Positions 1 through 8,735 of a stretch of 64,000 nucleotides of DNA are shown here, in pieces. Where the stretch lies: the NCBI GenBank assembly GCA_964028335.1, contig CAXIIO010001031.1, positions 1,674,001-1,738,000 of the forward strand, in the 5' to 3' direction. Numbering within the stretch: the first letter of the stretch is position 1; each line of letters starts with the position of its first letter. The translations under genes and the position numbers were made by a program. The stretch comes from Altica lythri. Its lineage: Eukaryota; Arthropoda; Insecta; Coleoptera; Chrysomelidae. A model generated the notes under the pieces. It searched no databases, was not told where the DNA came from, and saw only the letters and a program-made list of their open reading frames with translations.

Positions 1-900
1 AGCGTCTTTCAAGATCTCTGCATGCACACCTTGAACAACCATCCCGTGCGGGGTGACCTTCTGTACGAAGTCTCTCCATCCAATCCCATAGTAGGGGGAC
101 CCTGAAGGAGCTGATATCTCTTGGTTCTTACTGGTACAGGGCTTGGGCTCTTCTGATTCCAGAGACCCTTTCTGCAATTTGAAGGAGTCTAAAGATTTTT
201 GCAGTTTCGATATTTCAGCTTGGATGCGACTCATCTGGATGTGATCCTGTTTTCGCTGGTCTGCCGCCTCTTGTGTTATTCGATAGTATTCATTCATGCT
301 ATCTTTGATCTGATTCTTAACATCGTGTAAGAGCAAGATGGATTCGTTTAAGGTATGAGCAGTAGTTTTGACTGATTTTAAGACTCTAGCCTCCACGCTT
401 TGAATCAGTTTCTCCTCAATATCATCCACTAAGTCTTTTATCCCTTCTCTGAGAAGCGTTCGTATCTCGACCATGAGATCTACATCTTCTTCGTCTTCTA
501 CATCATCAGCGCCTTGGGTATTTACCTCTACTGGTGAAGAGGATCTAGTCTCGACATGACCTGCACCGTCTCCAGCTGTCTCACCTTGTTGTATTTGAGG
601 ATCGTCTTGTGTTTGCTCATCATCATCAGCCGTATGATAGCCTATGTTGATCCCCAGATTCGCTTGTCGAGTGGTCGCGTCGTCTATCTCTGTCTGCAGA
701 GTTCTCTTGGGGCATTTACATACCTCAGAGGCACAGACTGAACAAACCATTATTAATACTTTAGTGCAAATTGATGCGAAATCAGAACCCTTCTTATCTG
801 TCACCTTTTCTGATAGCTTCTTCGATAACCTAGATAAGACTTCAGTAGAATCCTCAGAAAAACTAATACTTCTTGATTTACTGTCAGAAGTATCTGACAT
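1..900 (-). CDS. P-like 400-aa protein, copy 0 (3' end outside the window)
   Basis: The first 300 codons of the array protein, from ATG at 898-900 to the left edge of the window, open throughout. Compared with the common sequence it shows one silent change at the codon overlapping about 633 (gccgta for gcagta on the plus strand). The missing part would lie in the unseen neighbouring sequence. Confidence 0.7.
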   Translation of the reverse strand, partial: MSDTSDSKSRSISFSEDSTEVLSRLSKKLSEKVTDKKGSDFASICTKVLIMVCSVCASEVCKCPKRTLQTEIDDATTRQANLGINIGYHTADDDEQTQDDPQIQQGETAGDGAGHVETRSSSPVEVNTQGADDVEDEEDVDLMVEIRTLLREGIKDLVDDIEEKLIQSVEARVLKSVKTTAHTLNESILLLHDVKNQIKDSMNEYYRITQEAADQRKQDHIQMSRIQAEISKLQKSLDSFKLQKGSLESEEPKPCTSKNQEISAPSGSPYYGIGWRDFVQKVTPHGMVVQGVHAEILKDA

Positions 901-916
901 CGCATTTTTAACATCT

Positions 917-2433
917 ATAGGTTACATATTCCCTATAAAGTTGCGCTTTCGACTAAATATTACTTACTACTATCTTTTCGACAATAGTGAGATGGCATTT
1001 TGGGAAGGCTTTCGAACCACGAAATAAGGGTGGCCCTTTTTTTCTTGTTATCTTCATGCTTCACTGTTGATTCACGCATTTTACTTGTGGTGTTTAGACC
1101 ATGTTCTGTTTTTTAAACCACCGATGAACCATGTCTTCATTTAGCCCAAAGGTATTCAAAAACATTAATTTACATACTCTCTTCTTCTCATTGTTTTTAT
1201 TTCTCAAATAATACCAGTATGTTCCACCTCTTCTGGAAGGCTCGATTCCTTTGGATGATCTTTTTGTTGTGGTGTACTCCATATTTCCGGTGATATAAGC
1301 CCTTTTCTCCCCCCAGCCCATGTTTCCCCAAAATGCTTCAAACATGAGTCTTCTTTCGTCTTCTGTAAATGTATTACAGAAATGTTTTGAAGATTTTGAC
1401 ATACACTTCATCTGCAAGAATCGCCCATTTTTCTTTCTGGCCTGTCAATTCCGTAAGTAATTTTTTTCTTTTTGTTTCTTTGATAACCTTCATACCTCAT
1501 TCCCCTCATTCTTTTGTACTTTGTTTTAATGACCAACCAGTCGGCTTGATCTGCGTTTTTCTTCCGTTTACGTGTTTTGGTTACTTCTCCATCTTCTTCA
1601 GGTTCACTGTTAGTACTCAGTTGATTATTATCAGGGTAAGAATCTGGATTATCAGGAGAATCGCCATCTTCCAAATATTCATTGTCGCTGTCATTAAAAT
1701 CAAGATTCACAACGTCTTTATCGCTTGTCTTTTCTTTTTGAAGTGACTGGTAATCTATTTTTTCATTTTCTCCATTTTCTGTGTCACTAAGAACCTCCCT
1801 TATAAGTTCTGCAACTGTTTGCATATTGTTAGTTTGATAGTGTTCCACTTCGGTTTTATTGTGTGTATCCCCATTATGTCCTCTTTTTATTGCAAGGTTT
1901 AGCAGAGCATTAGACAAAACTGCATTTCTATTTTGGTAACAGCATCCATCTGACCATAATATAACTGGCAAATTAGTATCTGGGCAATTTTCTTCTATAT
2001 GTTTGACTATCAAAGTGGTGAATGTAGAGGCACTTAAATCGCCCTCTGTTTCATCCCACCAATAATTTGCCCCATCATGAGATTCCAAGTTATATACTGT
2101 AAAATTTTGAACGGTTAATTTCTTCTTATAATATATAGCGCTGGCATTGATTAGTGGGCAGTTTTTCACTGCTTGTAGATCCATAGTAAAAGTATAGTTT
2201 TTTAAATGGCAGGCTTCTTCTTTATCTTTTGTTTTCTCCTCTCGAGCAACATTTTTTTGCTCTATTTGATAGGCATAATCTTGTTCTTCTATATTTCCAA
2301 CCTCGTGTGAAGCACACGTATCACAGAAATCTTTCTTTGGTTTGTAAAGGCTTAAATTCATATCACAAAATGTTTTATCAAAAATAGTAGAAGACACTGT
2401 TGCTTTATTGTTAGTATGACAATAGGTTACATA
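917..2433 (-). pseudogene. DDE-type transposase-like remnant, copy 1 (reference)
   Basis: The span lies between two inserted blocks and joins the catalytic core of one unit (2433 to about 1884) to the start and N-terminal half of the next. The core shows the PKKDFCDTC zinc-knuckle-like motif (about 2340-2314), a candidate first catalytic Asp in TMDLQ (codon 2179-2181) and a second in WSDGCC (codon 1948-1950). The sequence then leaves the family before the third acidic residue. About 20 codons later a natural ATG (1822-1824) opens the N-terminal half: acidic region, basic RKRKK stretch, then, after a 1-nt frame change near 1410-1420, the EDERRLMFEAFW motif and the CKLMFLNTFG motif, TAA at 1094-1096, another frame change, TAA at 960-962 and a last shift before the proximal direct repeat. 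The architecture resembles large insect 'uncharacterized' proteins (DUF7869-like, from memory). No in-frame ATG precedes the core. This copy also has TGA at 1408-1410 and a Gln variant before FTVYNLES. Confidence 0.7.
2422..2433. repeat. Target-site duplication, distal copy
   Basis: The 12-mer ataggttacata is shared exactly with 3930-3941. It lies inside the transposase core reading frame (codons for Y-V-T-Y on the minus strand). The same pair recurs in every unit. Confidence 0.85.
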
Positions 2434-2547
2434 ACTACTTGATTGCAGTTTCCTGCTAATCAATTGTCATTTCAGTAAAACGTTTATCTACAAGTGATAT
2501 CCTTTCGAATTGCAAACTAAAATGGTTAGTTCTATCTTGCAGATATA

Positions 2548-2673
2548 CTAACCCCGTTTAACTTTGAACTGTAATTCAATGTCCGTCGTGGCATATAGCC
2601 AGGGAAGTAGTTGTTGGTTCTTAGTAAACGGTCTATATGTTCTTTGATTTTCAAAGACTCCGTAAAACGTCAT
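2548..2673 (-). pseudogene. Start of a second ORF in the inserted block, decayed (possible matrix-like viral gene fragment)
   Basis: A 41-codon ORF begins with ATG (M-T-F-Y-G-V-F) 7 nt after the A-run and ends in TAG at 2548-2550. Protein-like sequence appears to resume in another frame over roughly 2460-2530, interrupted by stops, until the distal direct repeat. This reads as the 5' part of a gene that was cut off by the insertion end and has since decayed. In the unit at 54890 the ATG has become TTG (near 54849-54851), so this ORF is not maintained. By position after the phosphoprotein-like ORF a matrix protein would be the obvious candidate, but no diagnostic motif is visible. Equivalent fragments lie just below the T-run in all units except the one split by the retrotransposon, where most of it is deleted. 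Confidence 0.45.
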
Positions 2674-2680
2674 TATAGTA

Positions 2681-2690
2681 TTTTTTTTTT
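2681..2690 (-). other. A-run between the two ORFs of the inserted block (possible viral gene-end signal)
   Basis: Ten T on the plus strand, i.e. A10 on the coding strand, 20 nt after the stop codon of the 400-codon ORF and 7 nt before the ATG of the next short ORF. Length varies by copy from 8 (near 36784-36791) to 15 (near 14729-14743), as expected of a slipping homopolymer. In non-segmented negative-strand viruses a short A/U run ends each gene and the next gene starts within a few bases. It could instead be the remains of an mRNA poly(A) tail. Confidence 0.5.
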
Positions 2691-2710
2691 GGGCAAATCG
2701 AAACTACAAG

Positions 2711-3913
2711 TTAATCATCCGAAAAAGTATCGGATCCTGCATCTTGAACTGGGATAGACATTTTCTTAGTTGCCTTAGTTTTTGTGGTACTTGTTTTCTT
2801 AGCTCGAGAAATAGAAGTGTGTTGAGTTTTAAGAGCTTTATCTCTCTTCTCGGGGATAGATGCAACGGAAGTAACCCATCTTTGTAAATTTTCCCAAGCT
2901 TTGACATCTTGTTTACCAGCTTTTAGCATTCCTGCTATTATTATGTCGGTTATGTTGTCGACACCTAACTCCTCCGCTTTATTCCGTAGAGTTTCAGAAT
3001 CTACCCCTAAGTAAGCGTCTTTCAAGATCTCTGCATGCACACCTTGAACAACCATCCCGTGCGGGGTGACCTTCTGTACGAAGTCTCTCCATCCAATCCC
3101 ATAGTAGGGGGACCCTGAAGGAGCTGATATCTCTTGGTTCTTACTGGTACAGGGCTTGGGCTCTTCTGATTCCAGAGACCCTTTCTGCAATTTGAAGGAG
3201 TCTAAAGATTTTTGCAGTTTCGATATTTCAGCTTGGATGCGACTCATCTGGATGTGATCCTGTTTTCGCTGGTCTGCCGCCTCTTGTGTTATTCGATAGT
3301 ATTCATTCATGCTATCTTTGATCTGATTCTTAACATCGTGTAAGAGCAAGATGGATTCGTTTAAGGTATGAGCAGTAGTTTTGACTGATTTTAAGACTCT
3401 AGCCTCCACGCTTTGAATCAGTTTCTCCTCAATATCATCCACTAAGTCTTTTATCCCTTCTCTGAGAAGCGTTCGTATCTCGACCATGAGATCTACATCT
3501 TCTTCGTCTTCTACATCATCAGCGCCTTGGGTATTTACCTCTACTGGTGAAGAGGATCTAGTCTCGACATGACCTGCACCGTCTCCAGCTGTCTCACCTT
3601 GTTGTATTTGAGGATCGTCTTGTGTTTGCTCATCATCATCAGCAGTATGATAGCCTATGTTGATCCCCAGATTCGCTTGTCGAGTGGTCGCGTCGTCTAT
3701 CTCTGTCTGCAGAGTTCTCTTGGGGCATTTACATACCTCAGAGGCACAGACTGAACAAACCATTATTAATACTTTAGTGCAAATTGATGCGAAATCAGAA
3801 CCCTTCTTATCTGTCACCTTTTCTGATAGCTTCTTCGATAACCTAGATAAGACTTCAGTAGAATCCTCAGAAAAACTAATACTTCTTGATTTACTGTCAG
3901 AAGTATCTGACAT
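2711..3913 (-). CDS. P-like 400-aa acidic coiled-coil protein, copy 1 (reference)
   Basis: True ATG start at 3911-3913, TAA at 2711-2713. I do not recognise the protein by sequence. Visible layout: Ser/Asp-rich N-terminus (1-20); a basic patch; a cysteine cluster C45, C53, C56, C61, C63 that could bind metal; a strongly acidic low-complexity stretch (about 85-145); a long heptad-like helical region, probably a coiled coil (about 140-245); a Pro/Ser linker (250-270); a compact helical C-terminal region beginning with an aromatic patch (about 269-350); a Lys/Thr-rich basic tail (355-385) and an acidic end. No signal peptide or membrane segment. This order matches phosphoproteins of non-segmented negative-strand RNA viruses, which oligomerise by a coiled coil and bridge polymerase and nucleoprotein. 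That is an analogy of architecture; a host or transposon accessory protein remains possible. Intact frame in all 17 full copies. Confidence 0.7.
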   Translation of the reverse strand: MSDTSDSKSRSISFSEDSTEVLSRLSKKLSEKVTDKKGSDFASICTKVLIMVCSVCASEVCKCPKRTLQTEIDDATTRQANLGINIGYHTADDDEQTQDDPQIQQGETAGDGAGHVETRSSSPVEVNTQGADDVEDEEDVDLMVEIRTLLREGIKDLVDDIEEKLIQSVEARVLKSVKTTAHTLNESILLLHDVKNQIKDSMNEYYRITQEAADQRKQDHIQMSRIQAEISKLQKSLDSFKLQKGSLESEEPKPCTSKNQEISAPSGSPYYGIGWRDFVQKVTPHGMVVQGVHAEILKDAYLGVDSETLRNKAEELGVDNITDIIIAGMLKAGKQDVKAWENLQRWVTSVASIPEKRDKALKTQHTSISRAKKTSTTKTKATKKMSIPVQDAGSDTFSDD

Positions 3914-3929
3914 CGCATTTTTGACATCT

Positions 3930-3941
3930 ATAGGTTACATA
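3930..3941. repeat. Target-site duplication, proximal copy
   Basis: Exact copy of the 12-mer at 2422-2433, also encoding Y-V-T-Y on the minus strand at the end of the transposase N-terminal half. It sits 17 nt upstream of the ATG of the 400-codon ORF. Confidence 0.85.
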
Positions 3942-5445
3942 TTCCCTATAAAGTTGCGCTTTCGACTAAATATTACTTACTACTATCTTTTCGACAATAG
4001 TGAGATGGCATTTTGGGAAGGCTTTCGAACCACGAAATAAGGGTGGCCCTTTTTTCCTTGTTATCTTCATGCTTCACTGTTGATTCACGCATTTTACTTG
4101 TGGTGTTTAGACCATGTTCTGTTTTTTAAACCACCCATGAACCATGTCTTCATTTAGCCCAAAGGTATTCAAAAACATTAATTTACATACTCTCGTCTTC
4201 TCATTGTTTTTATTTCTCAAATAATACCAGTATGTTCCACCTCTTCTGGAAGGCTCGATTCCTTTGGATGATCTTTTTGTTGTGGTGTACTCCATATTTC
4301 CGGTGATATAAGCCCTTTTCTCCCCCCAGCCCATGTTTTCCCAAAATGCTTCAAACATGAGTCTTCTTTCGCTTCTGTAAATGTATTACAGAAATGTTTT
4401 GAAGATTTTGACATACACTTCATCTGCAAGAATCGCCCATTTTTCTTTCTGGCCTGTCAATTCCGTAAGTAATTTTTTTCTTTTTGTTTCTTTGATAACC
4501 TTCATACCTCATTCCCCTCATTCTTTTGTACTTTGTTTTAATGACCAACCAGTCGGCTTTATCTGCGTTTTTCTTCCGTTTACGTGTTTTGGTAACTTCT
4601 CCATCTTCTTCAGGTTCACTGTTAGTACTCAGTTGATTATTATCAGGGTAAGAATCTGGATTATCAGGAGAATCGCCATCTTCCAAATATTCATTGTCGC
4701 TGTCATTAAAATCAAGATTCAAAACGTCTTTATCGCTTGTCTTTTCTTTTTGAAGTGACTGGTAATCTATTTTTTCATTTTCTCCATTTTCTGTGTCACT
4801 AAGAACCTCCCTTATAAGTTCTGCAACTGTTTGCATATTGTTAGTTTGGTAGTGTTCCACTTCGGTTTTATTGTGTGTATCCCCATTATGTCCTCTTTTT
4901 ATTGCAAGGTTTAGCAGAGCATTAGACAAAACTGCATTTCTATTTTGGTAACAGCATCCATCTGACCATAATATAACTGGCAAATTAGTATCTGGGCAAT
5001 TTTCTTCTATATGTTTGACTATCAAAGTGGTGAATGTAGAGGCACTTAAATCGCCCTCTGTTTCATCCCACCAATAATTTGCCCCATCATGAGAGTCCAA
5101 GTTATATACTGTAAAATTGTGAACGGTTAATTTCTTCTTATAATATATAGCGCTGGCATTGATTAGTGGGCAGTTTTTCACTGCTTGTAGATCCATAGTA
5201 AAAGTATAGTTTTTTAAATGGCAGGCTTCTTCTTTATCTTTTGTTCTCTCCTCTCGAGCAACATTTTTTTGCTCTATTTGATAGGCATAATCTTGTTCTT
5301 CTATATTTCCAACCTCGTGTGAAGCACACGTATCACAGAAATCTTTCTTTGGTTTGTAAAGGCTTAAATTCATATCACAAAATGTTTTATCAAAAATAGT
5401 AGAAGACACTGTTGCTTTATTGTTAGTATGACAATAGGTTACATA
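3930..5445 (-). pseudogene. Transposase-like remnant, copy 2
   Basis: Has TGA at 4420-4422 like copy 1, and a private 1-nt deletion near 4371 that breaks the EDERRLMFEAFW frame. The core carries the FTVYNLDS variant. Confidence 0.7.
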
Positions 5446-5722
5446 ACTACTTGATTGCAGTTTCCTGCTAATCAATTGTCATTTCAGTAAAACGTTTATC
5501 TACAAGTGATATCCTTTCGAATTGCAAACTAAAATGGTTAGTTCTATCTTGCAGATATACTAACCCCGTTTAACTTTGAACTGTAATTCAATGTCCGTCG
5601 TGGCATATAGCCAGGGAAGTAGTTGTTGGTTCTTAGTAAACGGTCTATATGTTCTTTGATTTTCAAAGACTCCGTAAAACGTCATTATAGTATTTTTTTT
5701 TTGGGCAAATCGAAACTACAAG

Positions 5723-6925
5723 TTAATCATCCGAAAAAGTATCGGATCCTGCATCTTGAACTGGGATAGACATTTTCTTAGTTGCCTTAGTTTTTGTGGT
5801 ACTTGTTTTCTTAGCTCGAGAAATAGAAGTGTGTTGAGTTTTAAGAGCTTTATCTCTCTTCTCGGGGATAGATGCAACGGAAGTAACCCATCTTTGTAAA
5901 TTTTCCCAAGCTTTGACATCTTGTTTACCAGCTTTTAGCATTCCTGCTATTATTATGTCGGTTATGTTGTCGACACCTAACTCCTCCGCTTTATTCCGTA
6001 GAGTTTCAGAATCTACCCCTAAGTAAGCGTCTTTCAAGATCTCTGCATGCACACCTTGAACAACCATCCCGTGCGGGGTGACCTTCTGTACGAAGTCTCT
6101 CCATCCAATCCCATAGTAGGGGGACCCTGAAGGAGCTGATATCTCTTGGTTCTTACTGGTACAGGGCTTGGGCTCTTCTGATTCCAGAGACCCTTTCTGC
6201 AATTTGAAGGAGTCTAAAGATTTTTGCAGTTTCGATATTTCAGCTTGGATGCGACTCATCTGGATGTGATCCTGTTTTCGCTGGTCTGCCGCCTCTTGTG
6301 TTATTCGATAGTATTCATTCATGCTATCTTTGATCTGATTCTTAACATCGTGTAAGAGCAAGATGGATTCGTTTAAGGTATGAGCAGTAGTTTTGACTGA
6401 TTTTAAGACTCTAGCCTCCACGCTTTGAATCAGTTTCTCCTCAATATCATCCACTAAGTCTTTTATCCCTTCTCTGAGAAGCGTTCGTATCTCGACCATG
6501 AGATCTACATCTTCTTCGTCTTCTACATCATCAGCGCCTTGGGTATTTACCTCTACTGGTGAAGAGGATCTAGTCTCGACATGACCTGCACCGTCTCCAG
6601 CTGTCTCACCTTGTTGTATTTGAGGATCGTCTTGTGTTTGCTCATCATCATCAGCAGTATGATAGCCTATGTTGATCCCCAGATTCGCTTGTCGAGTGGT
6701 AGCGTCGTCTATCTCTGTCTGCAGAGTTCTCTTGGGGCATTTACATACCTCAGAGGCACAGACTGAACAAACCATTATTAATACTTTAGTGCAAATTGAT
6801 GCGAAATCAGAACCCTTCTTATCTGTCACCTTTTCTGATAGCTTCTTCGATAACCTAGATAAGACTTCAGTAGAATCCTCAGAAAAACTAATACTTCTTG
6901 ATTTACTGTCAGAAGTATCTGACAT
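5723..6925 (-). CDS. P-like 400-aa protein, copy 2
   Basis: Same protein as the reference copy with no amino-acid change seen. One silent change near 6701 (gtagcg for gtcgcg on the plus strand). Confidence 0.7.
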   Translation of the reverse strand: MSDTSDSKSRSISFSEDSTEVLSRLSKKLSEKVTDKKGSDFASICTKVLIMVCSVCASEVCKCPKRTLQTEIDDATTRQANLGINIGYHTADDDEQTQDDPQIQQGETAGDGAGHVETRSSSPVEVNTQGADDVEDEEDVDLMVEIRTLLREGIKDLVDDIEEKLIQSVEARVLKSVKTTAHTLNESILLLHDVKNQIKDSMNEYYRITQEAADQRKQDHIQMSRIQAEISKLQKSLDSFKLQKGSLESEEPKPCTSKNQEISAPSGSPYYGIGWRDFVQKVTPHGMVVQGVHAEILKDAYLGVDSETLRNKAEELGVDNITDIIIAGMLKAGKQDVKAWENLQRWVTSVASIPEKRDKALKTQHTSISRAKKTSTTKTKATKKMSIPVQDAGSDTFSDD

Positions 6926-6941
6926 CGCATTTTTGACATCT

Positions 6942-8458
6942 ATAGGTTACATATTCCCTATAAAGTTGCGCTTTCGACTAAATATTACTTACTACTATCT
7001 TTTCGACAATAGTGAGATGGCATTTTGGGAAGGCTTTCGAACCACGAAATAAGGGTGGCCCTTTTTTCCTTGTTATCTTCATGCTTCACTGTTGATTCAC
7101 GCATTTTACTTGTGGTGTTTAGACCATGTTCTGTTTTTTAAACCACCCATGAACCATGTCTTCATTTAGCCCAAAGGTATTTAAAAACATTAATTTACAT
7201 ACTCTCTTCTTCTCATTGTTTTTATTTCTCAAATAATACCAGTATGTTCCACCTCTTCTGGAAGGCTCGATTCCTTTGGATGATCTTTTTGTTGTGGTGT
7301 ACTCCATATTTCCGGTGATATAAGCCCTTTTCTCCCCCCAGCCCATGTTTCCCCAAAATGCTTCAAACATGAGTCTTCTTTCGTCTTCTGTAAATGTATT
7401 ACAGAAATGTTTTGAAGATTTTGACATACACTTGATCTGCAAGAATCGTCCATTTTTCTTTCTGGCCTGTCAATTCCGTAAGTAATTTTTTTCTTTTTGT
7501 TTCTTTGATAACCTTCATACCTCATTCCCCTCATTTTTTTGTACTTTGTTTTAATGACCAACCAGTCGGCTTTATCTGCGTTTTTCTTCCGTTTACGTGT
7601 TTTGGTAACTTCTCCATCTTCTTCAGGTTCACTGTTAGTACTCAGTTGATTATTATCAGGGTAAGAATCTGGATTATCAGGAGAATCGCCATCTTCCAAA
7701 TATTCATTGTCGCTGTCATTAAAATCAAGATTCAAAACGTCTTTATCGCTTGTCTTTTCTTTTTGAAGTGACTGGTAATCTATTTTTTCATTTTCTCCAT
7801 TTTCTGTGTCACTAAGAACCTCCCTTATAAGTTCTGCAACTGTTTGCATATTGTTAGTTTGGTAGTGTTCCACTTCGGTTTTATTGTGTGTATCCCCATT
7901 ATGTCCTCTTTTTATTGCAAGGTTTAGCAGAGCATTAGACAAAACTGCATTTCTATTTTGGTAACAGCATCCATCTGACCATAATATAACTGGCAAATTA
8001 GTATCTGGGCAATTTTCTTCTATATGTTTGACTATCAAAGTGGTGAATGTAGAGGCACTTAAATCGCCCTCTGTTTCATCCCACCAATAATTTGCCCCAT
8101 CATGAGATTCCAAGTTATATACTGTAAAATTGTGAACGGTTAATTTCTTCTTATAATATATAGCGCTGGCATTGATTAGTGGGCAGTTTTTCACTGCTTG
8201 TAGATCCATAGTAAAAGTATAGTTTTTTAAATGGCAGGCTTCTTCTTTATCTTTTGTTTTCTCCTCTCGAGCAACATTTTTTTGCTCTATTTGATAGGCA
8301 TAATCTTGTTCTTCTATATTTCCAACCTCGTGTGAAGCACACGTATCACAGAAATCTTTCTTTGGTTTGTAAAGGCTTAAATTCATATCACAAAATGTTT
8401 TATCAAAAATAGTAGAAGACACTGTTGCTTTATTGTTAGTATGACAATAGGTTACATA
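6942..8458 (-). pseudogene. Transposase-like remnant, copy 3
   Basis: Core and following frame open for 419 codons (7229-8488). Carries a KYKKMRG and a KMDDSC variant, both shared only with the copy at 50082-51598. Confidence 0.7.
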
Positions 8459-8735
8459 ACTACTTGATTGCAGTTTCCTGCTAATCAATTGTCATTTCAG
8501 TAAAACGTTTATCTACAAGTGATATCCTTTCGAATTGCAAACTAAAATGGTTAGTTCTGTCTTGCAGATATACTAACCCCGTTTAACTTTGAACTGTAAT
8601 TCAATGTCCGTCGTGGCATATAGCCAGGGAAGTAGTTGTTGGTTCTTAGTAAACGGTCTATATGTTCTTTGATTTTCAAAGACTCCGTAAAACGTCATTA
8701 TAGTATTTTTTTTTGGGGCAAATCGAAACTACAAG

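Larger units (their letters stand above)
2434..3929 (-). mobile_element. Inserted block with 12-bp target-site duplication, probable endogenous viral element (reference copy)
   Basis: The plus-strand 12-mer ataggttacata occurs at 2422-2433 and 3930-3941 and brackets 1,496 bp. On the minus strand the flanking transposase codons run in one frame if the block and one 12-mer are removed. This is the signature of an insertion with target-site duplication, not of an intron. The block begins only about 16 nt before the ATG of the 400-codon ORF and ends without a poly(A) next to the distal repeat. Its internal A-run (2681-2690) lies between two ORFs. Content and order suggest a cDNA of two adjacent genes of a negative-strand RNA virus; the insertion is well supported, the viral origin is inference. 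Every other unit has the same block at the same offsets. Confidence 0.75.
1855..4867 (-). repeat. Reference repeat unit
   Basis: One full unit, bounded by the head-to-tail junction, which lies within about 1825-1884 and again one period later. Read on the minus strand from 4867: transposase 5' region with a natural-looking ATG (4834-4836), transposase N-terminal half, direct repeat copy at 3930-3941, inserted block 2434-3929, direct repeat copy at 2422-2433, then the first part of the transposase catalytic core down to about 1884. The exact breakpoint cannot be fixed without an unrearranged relative of the transposase; homology to the transposase core is lost after the LNLAIKR stretch and a new ATG appears about 20 codons later. 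Confidence 0.8.

Noticed and set aside
556..1027. Plus-strand ORFs of 61 and 127 codons repeated in every unit
   Set aside because: They lie antisense over the 5' part of the 400-codon ORF and its flank, overlap each other, and their changes follow the minus-strand sequence. They are shadows.
1369..1746. Plus-strand ORFs of 88-125 codons with hydrophobic stretches
   Set aside because: They are antisense to the transposase N-terminal half; the hydrophobic look comes from the complement of Lys/Glu-rich codons.
1408..2463. Transposase core as a complete gene starting at 2463
   Set aside because: Position 2463 is TTG, preceded at once by an in-frame stop; the first in-frame ATG is about 34 codons further on. 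It is a gene fragment, not a gene.
2704..2907. Minus-strand 67-codon ORF over the 3' end of the 400-codon ORF
   Set aside because: It overlaps a longer intact frame on the same strand, begins within it, and shows no independent features.
2452..3980. Inserted block read as an intron of the transposase
   Set aside because: A donor-like GTAAGT exists (minus strand of 3975-3980) and an AGCAG lies before the core, but joining them does not restore the frame, whereas removing the block with one 12-bp repeat does. The donor is also lost in units at 38031, 44057 and 47069.
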